NCBI GenBank assembly: GCA_027483745.1
Contig: JAIXTZ010000109.1
Coordinates: 1-34,788, forward strand
Direction: 5' to 3'
DNA from: Lysobacteraceae bacterium
Lineage (GTDB): Bacteria > Pseudomonadota > Gammaproteobacteria > Xanthomonadales > Xanthomonadaceae
Length of the DNA: 34,788 bases
In this document: piece after piece, positions 19,380 to 29,739 of the stretch
How positions within the stretch are numbered: the first letter of the stretch is position 1
How the letters are laid out: each line of letters opens with the position of its first letter
Notes under the pieces: generated by a model
What the model was told of the DNA's origin: nothing
The model's database searches: none
The model's input: the letters and a program-made list of their open reading frames with translations, nothing else
Position numbers and translations under genes: made by a program

Positions 19380-20464
19380 GTGGCCATGGCGCGGGCCTTG
19401 GCCCGGACGAGCAGGAGGGCATCGAGGTTCGCGAGGGCCAGCGCGACCAGGGCCGGATCCAGCGCCTGGCCCGCCTGCGCGGCGAGCCCTGCCCGCAGCG
19501 ACTCGGGCGTGCCCGGGGCGCCGTCCGGCGGAGCGGCGAGCTGCGCATCGACGACGTTGGCGATGGCGAGGATGCGCCCCTCAAGGCCGATGGCCTCCCC
19601 TCGCAGGCCGTTCGGGAAGCCTCGGCCGTCCCAGCGCTCGTGGTGCTCGCGCGCCAGCTGCGCGGCGAGACGGCCTTCGACGGTGGCGAGGCGGTCGAGC
19701 AGCCGCGACCCGACCAACGGATGGTCGAGCACGGCCTGGCGACCCTCGCCGTCGAGGGTCTCGTACTGCAGGAGCGCGTTGCGCACGCCCGGCGGCAGGC
19801 GCAGCAGGCCGAGATCGCGGAGGACGGCGGCGTGGCGCAAGGCCTCGACGCGCGTGGCCGGCAGGCCCGCCAGGCGGCCGAGCTCGGCCGCGAGCTCCGC
19901 CGAGGCCACGGCGTGCGGGAAGTACTCGGCGAGCGACTCATCGACCACCCGGGACAGCAGCTCGACCATGCCATGGAAGGCGCTTTCGATCGCGACGATG
20001 TCGCGGAAGCTGCGGATCGCCGAATGCGCCACGGTGCGCAGCTTCTGCGCGGACAGCTCGGTCTTCTCGCGGTAGTCGTTGATGTCGTAGTCGCGGATGA
20101 CGCGGTCTTCGGGCAGGTGGCCCGGCTGGCCGGTGCGCACCACCAGCCGCGTCCGGTGGTTGCCCTGCTGCTCGCGGACGGCGGTGATCACGCGCAGGCC
20201 GGCGCTGGGCTCCTCCATCACCATGTCGATGAGGCCGAGGGCGATGTCCGGGTGCGTGGCGAAGAGCGCGATGCCTTCCTCGGCGCTCGACGCTTCGAGC
20301 AGGTCGAGCGGCCGCCCATCCACCTTCAATTGGCCGAGGGCAAGCCGGGTGATCGCGCGGACCGACTCGTCGTCATCGACGACGGCGACCTTCCAGGGCG
20401 TGACGGGCAAGGCGTCCAGGGGGTCTTCCGGAGCTTCCGCCGCGAACTGCAGTTCGTCATTCAT
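19376..20464 (-). CDS. Response regulator with DUF3369 and degenerate HD-GYP-type output domain
   Basis: From the ATG at 20464 (MNDELQFA, the usual opening of this family; GTG or ATG starts up to 20479 would add 2-5 residues) the protein is 362 residues. The receiver domain has the acidic pair Asp30/Asp31, phosphoacceptor Asp80 in LGLIDMVME, and Lys134 in YREKTEL; the RTGQPG..PE..VI.DYDINDY stretch is characteristic of DUF3369-type regulators. The C-terminal half (about 180-345) follows the HD-GYP layout. However, the metal-binding HD pair reads Arg216-Asp217 in HAAVLRDLGLL, and GYP reads GFP (282-284) after HHERWDG. A canonical HD-GYP hydrolyses c-di-GMP; loss of the first histidine suggests a non-catalytic or altered output. 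It precedes and overlaps the histidine kinase gene. Confidence 0.88.
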   Translation of the reverse strand: MNDELQFAAEAPEDPLDALPVTPWKVAVVDDDESVRAITRLALGQLKVDGRPLDLLEASSAEEGIALFATHPDIALGLIDMVMEEPSAGLRVITAVREQQGNHRTRLVVRTGQPGHLPEDRVIRDYDINDYREKTELSAQKLRTVAHSAIRSFRDIVAIESAFHGMVELLSRVVDESLAEYFPHAVASAELAAELGRLAGLPATRVEALRHAAVLRDLGLLRLPPGVRNALLQYETLDGEGRQAVLDHPLVGSRLLDRLATVEGRLAAQLAREHHERWDGRGFPNGLRGEAIGLEGRILAIANVVDAQLAAPPDGAPGTPESLRAGLAAQAGQALDPALVALALANLDALLLVRAKARAMAT

Positions 20465-20539
20465 GGCCATCGCACGCACCCGACCGTGGAGGCCTCCGAG
20501 GATGCCACGCAGGCTCGGCTTGGCAATGAGGGCCTTGCG

Positions 20540-20560
20540 AAAACCGGTGAAAGGACCGGC
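20540..20560 (-). terminator. Probable intrinsic terminator of mnmG
   Basis: On the minus strand, 7 bases after the mnmG stop, GCCGGT and ACCGGT pair around a CCTTTC loop (six pairs including one G-U) and are followed by TTTT. The stem is short but the T-run is present. Confidence 0.5.
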
Positions 20561-20567
20561 GCTGGTC

Positions 20568-22451
<1,884 letters not shown>

Positions 22452-22484
22452 GGCGAAGGCCGCGGAGGCGCGGGGCAAAGAGGC

Positions 22485-22994
22485 TCAGGAGCCCATAGTG
22501 TGACCCGGCAGGGCTGAACCCGCGCGCCGACGGGCCACCGGGCGCGTCGCCGTGGCCAGCAGGGTCAGGGGCAGGCCCGCCACGGCCGCCGTGGCGAGCA
22601 AGTCGAACAACGAGTAGCGCCCTTGGGCCACCATGACCCCGTGGTAGGCCAACGTCACCGCCAGCGCCCACGGCCAGCGGGCCGGATGCCACACCAGCAG
22701 GGCGGCCCAGGCCGCCAGATGCACGGCACCGTGCGCGCTGAAGTCGAGGCCGAACAGCGCGAAAACGCCGAGCGCGCGGTCGAGGTACGCGAGCCCGTAG
22801 GCCACTGCGAGGCAGAGCACGAGGGTGATGGGCAGTCCGATGGCCTCGCGGCGGCGCCCCGCCCGCCACGCCCGCAGGGCCAGTCCGAACAGCACGACGC
22901 CCAGCAGCGGGTTGATCGCCTCCGCGAACGGATCGAGCGCGGGCCATCGCGGGGTGGTCGCGAGGGCGAGGAAAGGGGTCGCGTCGAGACTCAT
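22485..22994 (-). CDS. Small polytopic membrane protein, possibly PAP2-like
   Basis: From ATG 22994 (GGGAG 5 bases upstream) this is a 169-residue protein with about five hydrophobic helices: NPLLGVVLFGLALRAW, IGLPITLVLCLAVAYGLAYL, a segment around VHLAAWAALLVWH, WALAVTLAYHGVMVA and LLATAAVAGLPLTLLA. FSAHGAVHLAAW and the later YHGVMVAQGRYSLFDLL loosely recall the SGH and H....D motifs of PAP2-type membrane phosphatases. The fit is incomplete, so a lipid-phosphatase role is only a possibility. The gene starts 13 bp after the hrpB stop and lies 33 bp before mnmG on the same strand, so the three may share a transcript. Confidence 0.75.
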   Translation of the reverse strand: MSLDATPFLALATTPRWPALDPFAEAINPLLGVVLFGLALRAWRAGRRREAIGLPITLVLCLAVAYGLAYLDRALGVFALFGLDFSAHGAVHLAAWAALLVWHPARWPWALAVTLAYHGVMVAQGRYSLFDLLATAAVAGLPLTLLATATRPVARRRAGSALPGHTMGS

Positions 22995-23007
22995 GCGGGC
23001 TCCCGGC

Positions 23008-25500
23008 TCACGTGCCGCGCGGCTTGGCGCGGTGGGTGGCCGTCGCCGTCCACGGATCATCCGGCCACGGGTGCCGCGGGTAGCGGCCCTTCATGTCCTT
23101 CTTCACGTCCGGGTAGGCGTTGTTCCAGAAGCTCTTCAGATCCTGCGTGATCGCCAGCGGCGCACCGCCCGGCGACAGCAGGTGCAGGGTGAGTGGCACG
23201 CGGCCGTCGGCAATCCGCGGCGTGTCGGCAAGGCCGAACAGCTCCTGCAGCTTGCAGGCCAGCACCGGGCGCTCGCCGTGCGCGTAGGTGATCGGCCGCT
23301 CCATGCCCGAAGGCACGGTGATGCGGCGCGGGGCCAGCGCGTCCAGCTTCGATTTCAGCGACCAGTCGAGGCGCGACTTCAGCGCCTCGCCGAGCTCCTC
23401 CTCGCTCAAGGCATCGAGCCGCGTCTTGCCGCTGAAGGCCGGCCTCAGCCAATCGTCGAGTGACACGAGCAGCGCCTCGTCGCTGGCCTCGGGCCAGCCG
23501 AGTTCGGGCAGCCACTCGCGCAGGCAACGCAGGCGTTCGAGCCACTGCTTGAGGCCTTCCGTCCACGGCAGCGCCTCGAGGCCGAGCTCGCGCACGGCGT
23601 CGGTGAGCGCCTGCGCGGCGCGCGCCGGATCGGGGCGGCCGGCGGGCTTGCTCTCCAGCACGATGCGGTCGAAGCGCCGCTCGCGGCGGGCGACGAGGGC
23701 GCGGGCATGGGCGTCCCAGCGCACGGTGTCTTCCTCGACGAAGCGTTCGGGGAACTCGCGCTGCAGCCGCGCTTCGTCGACCGGCGCACCGCGCAGGATC
23801 AAGCCATCGCGCGCCTCGAAACGCAGCTCGCTGGCGACGATCCATGGCTCGCCGTAGAGCGCGGAATCGTCGAACACGCGCGCGCTGCGGCCGTTGCTCA
23901 AGGCATAGCGGCGCGGGTCGGACGGGTGCTGCACGCCGATGCGGTCGGGGAAGGCATGCAGCAGCAGGTCGCCGAGGAGATGGTTCGGTGCGTCCTTCGG
24001 CGGCGCGGCTTCGCAGCGCAGGCGACGGCGCCACTGCTTGGCCTGCGCATCGATCGCCGCGAGCCCCGAGCGCGAGGCCTCCGGCGGCGTGCGCCCGGCG
24101 CGGAAGGCGGCCAGCGCCTGCCAACGCGCGGCAACGTCGTCGCGGCGCGGGCCCTTGAGCGGGTCGCGGGCTTCGATCAAGGCCGCAAGGTCGCAGGCCA
24201 ACGCGGTCTCGCTGGCATCGCCCGGTGCCAGCAACATTGCGGCGAGCCGCGGGTGCGTGCCCAGCGCCAGAACGCGCTTGCCGAACGCGGTGATGCGGCC
24301 GGAGGCATCGAGCGCGCCAAGGCTCTTCAACAGATCGACGCCCGCCGCCAGCGCGCCGCGCGGCGGCGCATCGACGAAGCGCAGGTCGGCTTCGCCCCAG
24401 GCGGCGAGTTCCAGCGCGAGGCCTGAGAGTTCGACCTGCGACACTTCAGCGCGGCGATTGGGTTCGAGGCGCTGCGATTCCGGCCACAGGCGATAGCACC
24501 AGCCCTCGGCCACGCGGCCGGCGCGGCCGGCGCGCTGGTCGGCGCTGGCCTGGGAGATGGCGACCGTGTCGAGGCGCGAGAAGCCGGAGTTCGGCTCGAA
24601 GCGCGGCTCGCGGGCGAGACCTGTGTCGATGACCACACGCACGCCGGGCAAGGTCACGCTCGACTCCGCCACGTTCGTCGCCAGCACCACGCGGCGCTTG
24701 CCCTCCGGATCGGGATTCAGCGCGGCGGACTGCGCTTCGACCGGCAACTCGCCATGCAGCGGCAGCAGGCGCACGTCGGCGGGCAGCACCGGCTCCAGCG
24801 CGCGCGTCGCATCGGCGATCTCCCGCTGGCCGGGCACGAACACCAGCAGGTCGCCGGGATGCTGATTCAGCGCATGCTCGACGCAGCGCCGCAGTTGCGC
24901 GCTGGCCGGCTCGTCGCGACGCGCGGGGACGTGGCTGACGGTGACGGGATACGCGCGGCCCTCGGCAGTGAGGCGCGGCGCGTCGAGGAAACGCGCGAGC
25001 CGCTCGCCGTCGAGCGTCGCCGACATCACCACGAGGCGCAGGTCCGGCCGCAGCTGGGCCTGCACGTCGAGCGCCAGCGCCAGGCCAAGGTCGGCGGCGA
25101 GGTGGCGTTCGTGGAACTCGTCGAAGAGGATCGCCGCGATGCCCTCCAGCGTCGGGTCGTCCTGGACCAGGCGCGTGAGGATGCCCTCCGTCACCACTTC
25201 CACCTGCGTCGCCGCCGAGACCTTGGCCTCGAAGCGGATGCGGTAGCCGACGGTGCGGCCGACCTCTTCGCCGAGCTGCTTGGCCATGAAGCCGGCGGCG
25301 GCGCGCGCGGCGACGCGGCGCGGTTCCAGCATCAGGATTTTCCCACCGGCCCGCCACGGGGCATCGAGCAGGGCCAAGGGCACCTGGGTGGTCTTGCCCG
25401 CGCCGGGCGGCGCTTCAAGCACGAGGCGCGGGTGCGCCTCAAGTGAGGCTCGGAGGTCCGGAAGCAGCGGCGCGATCGGAAAGGCGGGAACCACGGGCAT
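23008..25500 (-). CDS. hrpB: ATP-dependent RNA helicase-like protein HrpB
   Basis: From ATG 25500 (MPVVPAFPIAPLLPDL) the protein is 830 residues, close to the usual HrpB size. The DEAH-type superfamily 2 motifs are in order: Walker A APPGAGKTT (30-38), LEPRRVAARA (Ia), DEFH (127-130, the HrpB form of DEAH), SAT (160-162), TNVAESSVTLPGV (motif V) and QRAGRAGR (motif VI). The HrpB-specific C-terminal region is present, ending with SFWNNAYPDVKKDMKGRYPRHPWPDDPW-type sequence that marks the family. A helicase function is inferred from family; its cellular substrate is poorly known in any species. An extension to 25581 adds 27 Arg-rich residues and is unlikely. It is divergent from the first TonB-like lipoprotein gene and precedes the small membrane protein gene by 13 bp. 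Confidence 0.96.
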   Translation of the reverse strand: MPVVPAFPIAPLLPDLRASLEAHPRLVLEAPPGAGKTTQVPLALLDAPWRAGGKILMLEPRRVAARAAAGFMAKQLGEEVGRTVGYRIRFEAKVSAATQVEVVTEGILTRLVQDDPTLEGIAAILFDEFHERHLAADLGLALALDVQAQLRPDLRLVVMSATLDGERLARFLDAPRLTAEGRAYPVTVSHVPARRDEPASAQLRRCVEHALNQHPGDLLVFVPGQREIADATRALEPVLPADVRLLPLHGELPVEAQSAALNPDPEGKRRVVLATNVAESSVTLPGVRVVIDTGLAREPRFEPNSGFSRLDTVAISQASADQRAGRAGRVAEGWCYRLWPESQRLEPNRRAEVSQVELSGLALELAAWGEADLRFVDAPPRGALAAGVDLLKSLGALDASGRITAFGKRVLALGTHPRLAAMLLAPGDASETALACDLAALIEARDPLKGPRRDDVAARWQALAAFRAGRTPPEASRSGLAAIDAQAKQWRRRLRCEAAPPKDAPNHLLGDLLLHAFPDRIGVQHPSDPRRYALSNGRSARVFDDSALYGEPWIVASELRFEARDGLILRGAPVDEARLQREFPERFVEEDTVRWDAHARALVARRERRFDRIVLESKPAGRPDPARAAQALTDAVRELGLEALPWTEGLKQWLERLRCLREWLPELGWPEASDEALLVSLDDWLRPAFSGKTRLDALSEEELGEALKSRLDWSLKSKLDALAPRRITVPSGMERPITYAHGERPVLACKLQELFGLADTPRIADGRVPLTLHLLSPGGAPLAITQDLKSFWNNAYPDVKKDMKGRYPRHPWPDDPWTATATHRAKPRGT

Positions 25501-25635
25501 CGATGCGAACGGGAGGTCGCGCAGTGTGCCCCAGCCCGTGCGGTCCGCCCCACTTCGCGCCCGCGGGCGAGCCTCCGCCATGCCTCTGTCATGCGTAGGC
25601 CTCAGGGTGCGCGACCTCGCCCTCCGAGCCCGTCC

Positions 25636-26586
25636 ATGCGCACCGCCGTTCGCTTCATTCCCCTGATCGTGCTCTCGCTCGCCATCGTCGCCTGCGGCAG
25701 GGAGGCCCCGTCGACGGCGCCGTCGACGTCAGCGGACGCCACCCCGCCCCACCCCGTCGAACCCGCGGCACCGACCGCCCCCGCCCCGGCCGATCTCGCC
25801 GGGCTGGACACCGCAAGCCTGCGCCGCCGCGCCGCCGAGGCTCTCGCCGCGAACCGGCTGTACGCCCCGGCCGGCGACAACGCGGTCGAGGACTATCTGG
25901 CGCTGCAGGCACGCGAGCCCGGCGAACCGGCCGTCACGACGGCCCTCGCCGACCTGGCCCCTTACGTGATCATTGGCGCGGAGCAGGCCACCGCGGCCGA
26001 GGCCTTCCCCGAAGCCGAGCGTCTCGTCGCCTTGCTCGCGCGGATGGACGCGGAAGCGCCCGCCGTGCCACGCCTGCGGGACGCGCTCACGGCGACCAAG
26101 GCGGCGGCGGCAGCCCGCGCCATCGCGGCACAGGCCGAAGCGGACCAGCGCGCCGCCGAGGCCGAGCGCCTGACCGCCGAGACCCCGCGCCGCGCCATCC
26201 TTCCTGCCCCGCCCCCGACCCCGACGCCGGCGCCGTCCACGGCGACACCCTCCCCGCCTCCCGCGACGGTCGCCGCCGCTCGCCCCAGGCCCGAACCGGC
26301 ATCGGCGCCCGTGGCGCCGCGCCCTGCCGCGCCGGCGCCCCGCCCGCTGATCAACCGGGTGTCGCCGCGCTTTCCCGAGGCCGCCACCCGCCGTCGGCTC
26401 GAAGGCGAGGTGGAGGTGGCCGTCCGCATCCGCGCCGATGGCAGCGTCGAGGCCGTCGACGTCGTCCGCGCCGACCCGCCGGGCGTTTTCGATCGGGAGG
26501 CCGTACTCGCCGTGCGCCGCTGGCGCTACGCGCGGGCGGACGCCGCCAGCGACGCGCGCGTGGTCCTTCAGTTCAAGCGGCCCTGA
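25636..26586 (+). CDS. Lipoprotein with TonB-type C-terminal domain (paralogue 1)
   Basis: From ATG 25636 this is a 316-residue protein with a lipoprotein signal (LAIVAC, Cys20). A Pro/Ala-rich stretch is followed by a helical region holding RLYAPAGDNAVEDYLAL, which is nearly repeated in the next gene. A charged helix (about 150-185) and a long Pro/Ala linker come before a C-terminal domain of about 80 residues (RVSPRFPEAATRRRLEGEVEVAVRI, DGSVEAVDVVRADPPGVFDREAVLAVRRWRY). This domain fits the TonB C-terminal/energy-transducer family. Classical TonB has an N-terminal transmembrane helix; here the anchor is a lipobox instead, so the role may be structural or regulatory rather than energy coupling. 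An extension to 25591 is non-hydrophobic and unlikely. It is divergent from hrpB. Confidence 0.88.
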   Translation: MRTAVRFIPLIVLSLAIVACGREAPSTAPSTSADATPPHPVEPAAPTAPAPADLAGLDTASLRRRAAEALAANRLYAPAGDNAVEDYLALQAREPGEPAVTTALADLAPYVIIGAEQATAAEAFPEAERLVALLARMDAEAPAVPRLRDALTATKAAAAARAIAAQAEADQRAAEAERLTAETPRRAILPAPPPTPTPAPSTATPSPPPATVAAARPRPEPASAPVAPRPAAPAPRPLINRVSPRFPEAATRRRLEGEVEVAVRIRADGSVEAVDVVRADPPGVFDREAVLAVRRWRYARADAASDARVVLQFKRP

Positions 26587-26674
26587 GCCGCGGCGCGTCC
26601 CGGATCAGCCGCCGCATTGACGCGGCGCAATGTAAAAAGCCGTCGCCAACCGTGCCGAACGTCACGCCAGCGGG

Positions 26675-26704
26675 TTGACAGAAAGCTAACGAACGCCGGA
26701 GTCT
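26675..26704 (+). promoter_or_regulatory. Possible promoter of the second TonB-like lipoprotein gene
   Basis: A perfect -35 hexamer TTGACA at 26675-26680 lies in the 151-bp gap before the second paralogue. The -10 is weak (GAGTCT at 18-bp spacing). The gap suggests this gene has its own promoter besides any read-through from paralogue 1. Confidence 0.3.
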
Positions 26705-26737
26705 GGCCTTTCCCCTGTCCGGCTGGAAATCCCCATC

Positions 26738-27739
26738 GTGTCCGCTCCGTCGATCCGCAAGCCCTCCGCCGCGCTCGCCTCCGCCCTCGCGCTCGCCCTT
26801 GGCCTGTCGGCCTGTTCGCCGGCGTCCGAAGAAGCGGCACCGGCCACGCCGACCGCCGCGCCGACCGCCGCGCCGGCGGAAACGGTGGACGAGGCCGCGC
26901 AGGCCGCCGAAGCCGCGCAGGCCACGGCCAGCGCGCTGGCCAACCTCAGCGAAGCCGAGCTGCGCGAGAAGGGCAACACGGCCCTTCGCGAGCAGCGCCT
27001 GTATGCGCCCGCCGGCGACAACGCCATGGAGTACTACCTCGCGCTGCGCCAGAAGTCCGCCAAGCCGGACGTCTCGGCCGAATCCGCGCTGATCGACCTG
27101 ATGCCCTATGCGCTGATCGCCTCCGAGCAGGCCATCAACGAGTCCGATTTCGCCGAAGCCGAGCGCCTGCTCGAGCTGATGGGCCGCACCGACCCCGAAG
27201 CCCCCTCGCTGAACCGCATCCGCGAGGCCATTGCCTCCGGCCGCACCGCCGCCGCCGACCGCGAGCGCCTCGAGGCCGAGCGCGCCGAACGCGAACGCCT
27301 GGCCGCCGAGCAGCGCGCCCGCGACGAGGCCGCGGCCGCGGCCACGGCGGCCGCTACCCCCGCTCCAGCACCCGCCGAGCCTGCACCGGCTCCGCAAGCG
27401 CCGGCGCCCGCCCCGGCCGAGCCGACCCCCGCTCCGGTCGCCGCCGCCCCGGCCACGCCGCCGCCGGCCGCTCCCGCGCCGCGCACCGGCGGTGCGCCGC
27501 GCCCCATCAGCACCCCGCAGCCGCCCTACCCGCGTGAAGCCGCGCGCACCCGCGCCTCGGGCTTCGTGACCGTGCAATACACCATCGGCGCGGACGGCCG
27601 CGTCACCAACGTGGAAGTGATGCGCGCCCGTCCCCGCGGCCTGTTCGACCGCACCGTCGTGCAGACGGTTTCGGGCTGGCGCTTCGAGGCCACCGGCGAG
27701 ACGACCACGCAGACCCGCACCTTCGATTTCCGCATGTGA
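26738..27739 (+). CDS. Lipoprotein with TonB-type C-terminal domain (paralogue 2)
   Basis: This 333-residue protein starts at GTG and has a lipoprotein signal (LGLSAC, Cys26). The layout copies its upstream neighbour: a low-complexity Ala/Pro/Thr stretch, a helical region with RLYAPAGDNAMEYYLALRQK, DFAEAERLLELMGRTDPEAPSLNRIREA matching AFPEAERLVALLARMDAEAPAVPRLRDA, and a charged Glu/Arg/Ala helix. A Pro/Ala linker of about 60 residues then leads to a TonB-type C-terminal domain (PYPREAARTRASGFVTVQYTIGADGRVTNVEVM, then GLFDRTVVQTVSGWRFEATG). The linker could span part of the periplasm. The two genes are a diverged tandem duplication. Their partners and role are unknown; no TonB-dependent receptor, ExbB or ExbD is in the window. 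A strong terminator follows. Confidence 0.88.
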   Translation: MSAPSIRKPSAALASALALALGLSACSPASEEAAPATPTAAPTAAPAETVDEAAQAAEAAQATASALANLSEAELREKGNTALREQRLYAPAGDNAMEYYLALRQKSAKPDVSAESALIDLMPYALIASEQAINESDFAEAERLLELMGRTDPEAPSLNRIREAIASGRTAAADRERLEAERAERERLAAEQRARDEAAAAATAAATPAPAPAEPAPAPQAPAPAPAEPTPAPVAAAPATPPPAAPAPRTGGAPRPISTPQPPYPREAARTRASGFVTVQYTIGADGRVTNVEVMRARPRGLFDRTVVQTVSGWRFEATGETTTQTRTFDFRM

Positions 27740-27765
27740 TCGAAGCGCGGCCATCGCTCCACGAG

Positions 27766-27794
27766 AAAGCCCGGCTCGCGCCGGGCTTTTTCTT
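27766..27794 (+). terminator. Rho-independent terminator of the TonB-like gene pair
   Basis: AAAGCCCGGC and GCCGGGCTTT form a perfect 10-bp stem around a TCGC loop, followed by T-rich sequence (TTCTTTG), 27 bp after the stop codon. Read on the minus strand the stem is followed by only a short T-run, but it may also help end natB transcription from the other side. Confidence 0.85.
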
Positions 27795-27813
27795 TGCACC
27801 TCCGCCGCGGCGG

Positions 27814-28982
27814 TCAGGCCGAGATGGCCAACTGCTCGCGGTGGTACAGCCGCGCCGCGACCAGCCACAGCAGCGCGCCGAGACCGAAGCCGGCACCGAG
27901 GTAGGTCGCCCACTGCAGCGCGCTGATCGTCTCCTGGCGCAGCACCATCAGGATCAGCTGGTTCTGGGCGAGGAAGGGCGTGGCGAACATCCACAGCGCG
28001 TTCTTCACCGGGTTCACCATCAGGATGATGGTCGGCAGGATCGGCAGGAACATCAGGAAGGCCATGTAGCTCTGGGCTTCCTTCAACGTCTTCACCGAGG
28101 CCGAGATCAACGTCAGCAGGGTGGTGCCGATCAGCACCATCGGCAGCAGGATCAGAAGCAGCTTGGCCACCGCCACCATCGAGACATCGACGCCCTTGAA
28201 CGGGCCGCTGTCGACGAAGCCGAAGCTCAGCTTGAAGCTCAGCAGCGTCAGCAGCAGGCCGATCATGCCGAAGGCGCAGGCCGCGGCGATCTTGCCGCTC
28301 ATGATCGCGCCACGCCCCGCGGGCGTGGCCAGCAGCGGCTCCAGCGACTGCCGCTCGCGTTCGCCGGCCGTGGCGTCCATCACCAGGTACGCGCCGCCGA
28401 GGAAGGCGCTGAGGATCAGCACGTAGGGCAGGAAGGCGAGCAGCATCCCGCGCTTGGCTTCCGGCGTGGCGAGGTCGCGGTAGGTGACGCTGACCGCCGT
28501 GCCGAGCGAGGGATCGACGCCGCGCGCGATCAGGCGGATGGCACCGGCCTGCCGCGAGTAGGCCTGCAAGGCGCGCTCGACGCGACGCACCGGAATGCCG
28601 GAATCCTGGCGCGAACTGTCGTGCAGGATCTCCACCGTCGCCGCGCGGCTGGCCCGCCAGTCGTCGGCGAAGTCCGGGGCGATGCGCAGGATCACGTCCT
28701 TCTCCTGCGAGAGGATCAAGGCATCCGGGCTCTCCGGCGCGGCTTCGGCCGTGATGTTCTGCGTGGCGAGGAAGGCGACGAGGTTCGGCGCGATGTCGGC
28801 ACCGATCACCGGCAGCTTCAGCTCGGACTCGAGCTGGGTCTTGGCACGATTCTCAGCCAGCGCCCCCATGCCGAGGATCAGCAACGGGAACACCAACGGC
28901 ATGATCAGCAGGCCGTTGATGATGATCTTGCGGTCGCGGAAGATTTCGGCGAGCTCCTTGAGCATCACCGTGATCAGGGTCT

Positions 28983-28986
<4 letters not shown>
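27814..28986 (-). CDS. natB: ABC-2 type transporter permease, NatB-like
   Basis: This 390-residue protein has one N-terminal helix (about 22-42, IIINGLLIMPLVFPLLILGMG), a large extracytoplasmic loop (about 45-180), then five more helices (from LLAFLPYVLILSAFLGGAYLVM to LGAGFGLGALLWLVAARLY), the ABC-2/NatB layout. The cytoplasmic motif MDATAGERERQSLEPLLATPAGR is the hallmark of this permease family and probably contacts the ATPase. Its ATG overlaps the natA stop as ATGA. Bacillus NatAB exports sodium, but proteobacterial relatives are mostly uncharacterised and may export peptides, lipids or drugs, so the gene name marks similarity only. It is the last gene of the array and ends opposite the terminator of the TonB-like pair. 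Confidence 0.92.
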
Positions 28987-29729
<743 letters not shown>

Positions 29730-29739
29730 GGCAGTGTCC

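Noticed and set aside
18171..20075. 634-codon plus-strand frame over the kinase and regulator genes
   Set aside because: Antisense shadow; the kinase and receiver motifs on the other strand are unmistakable.
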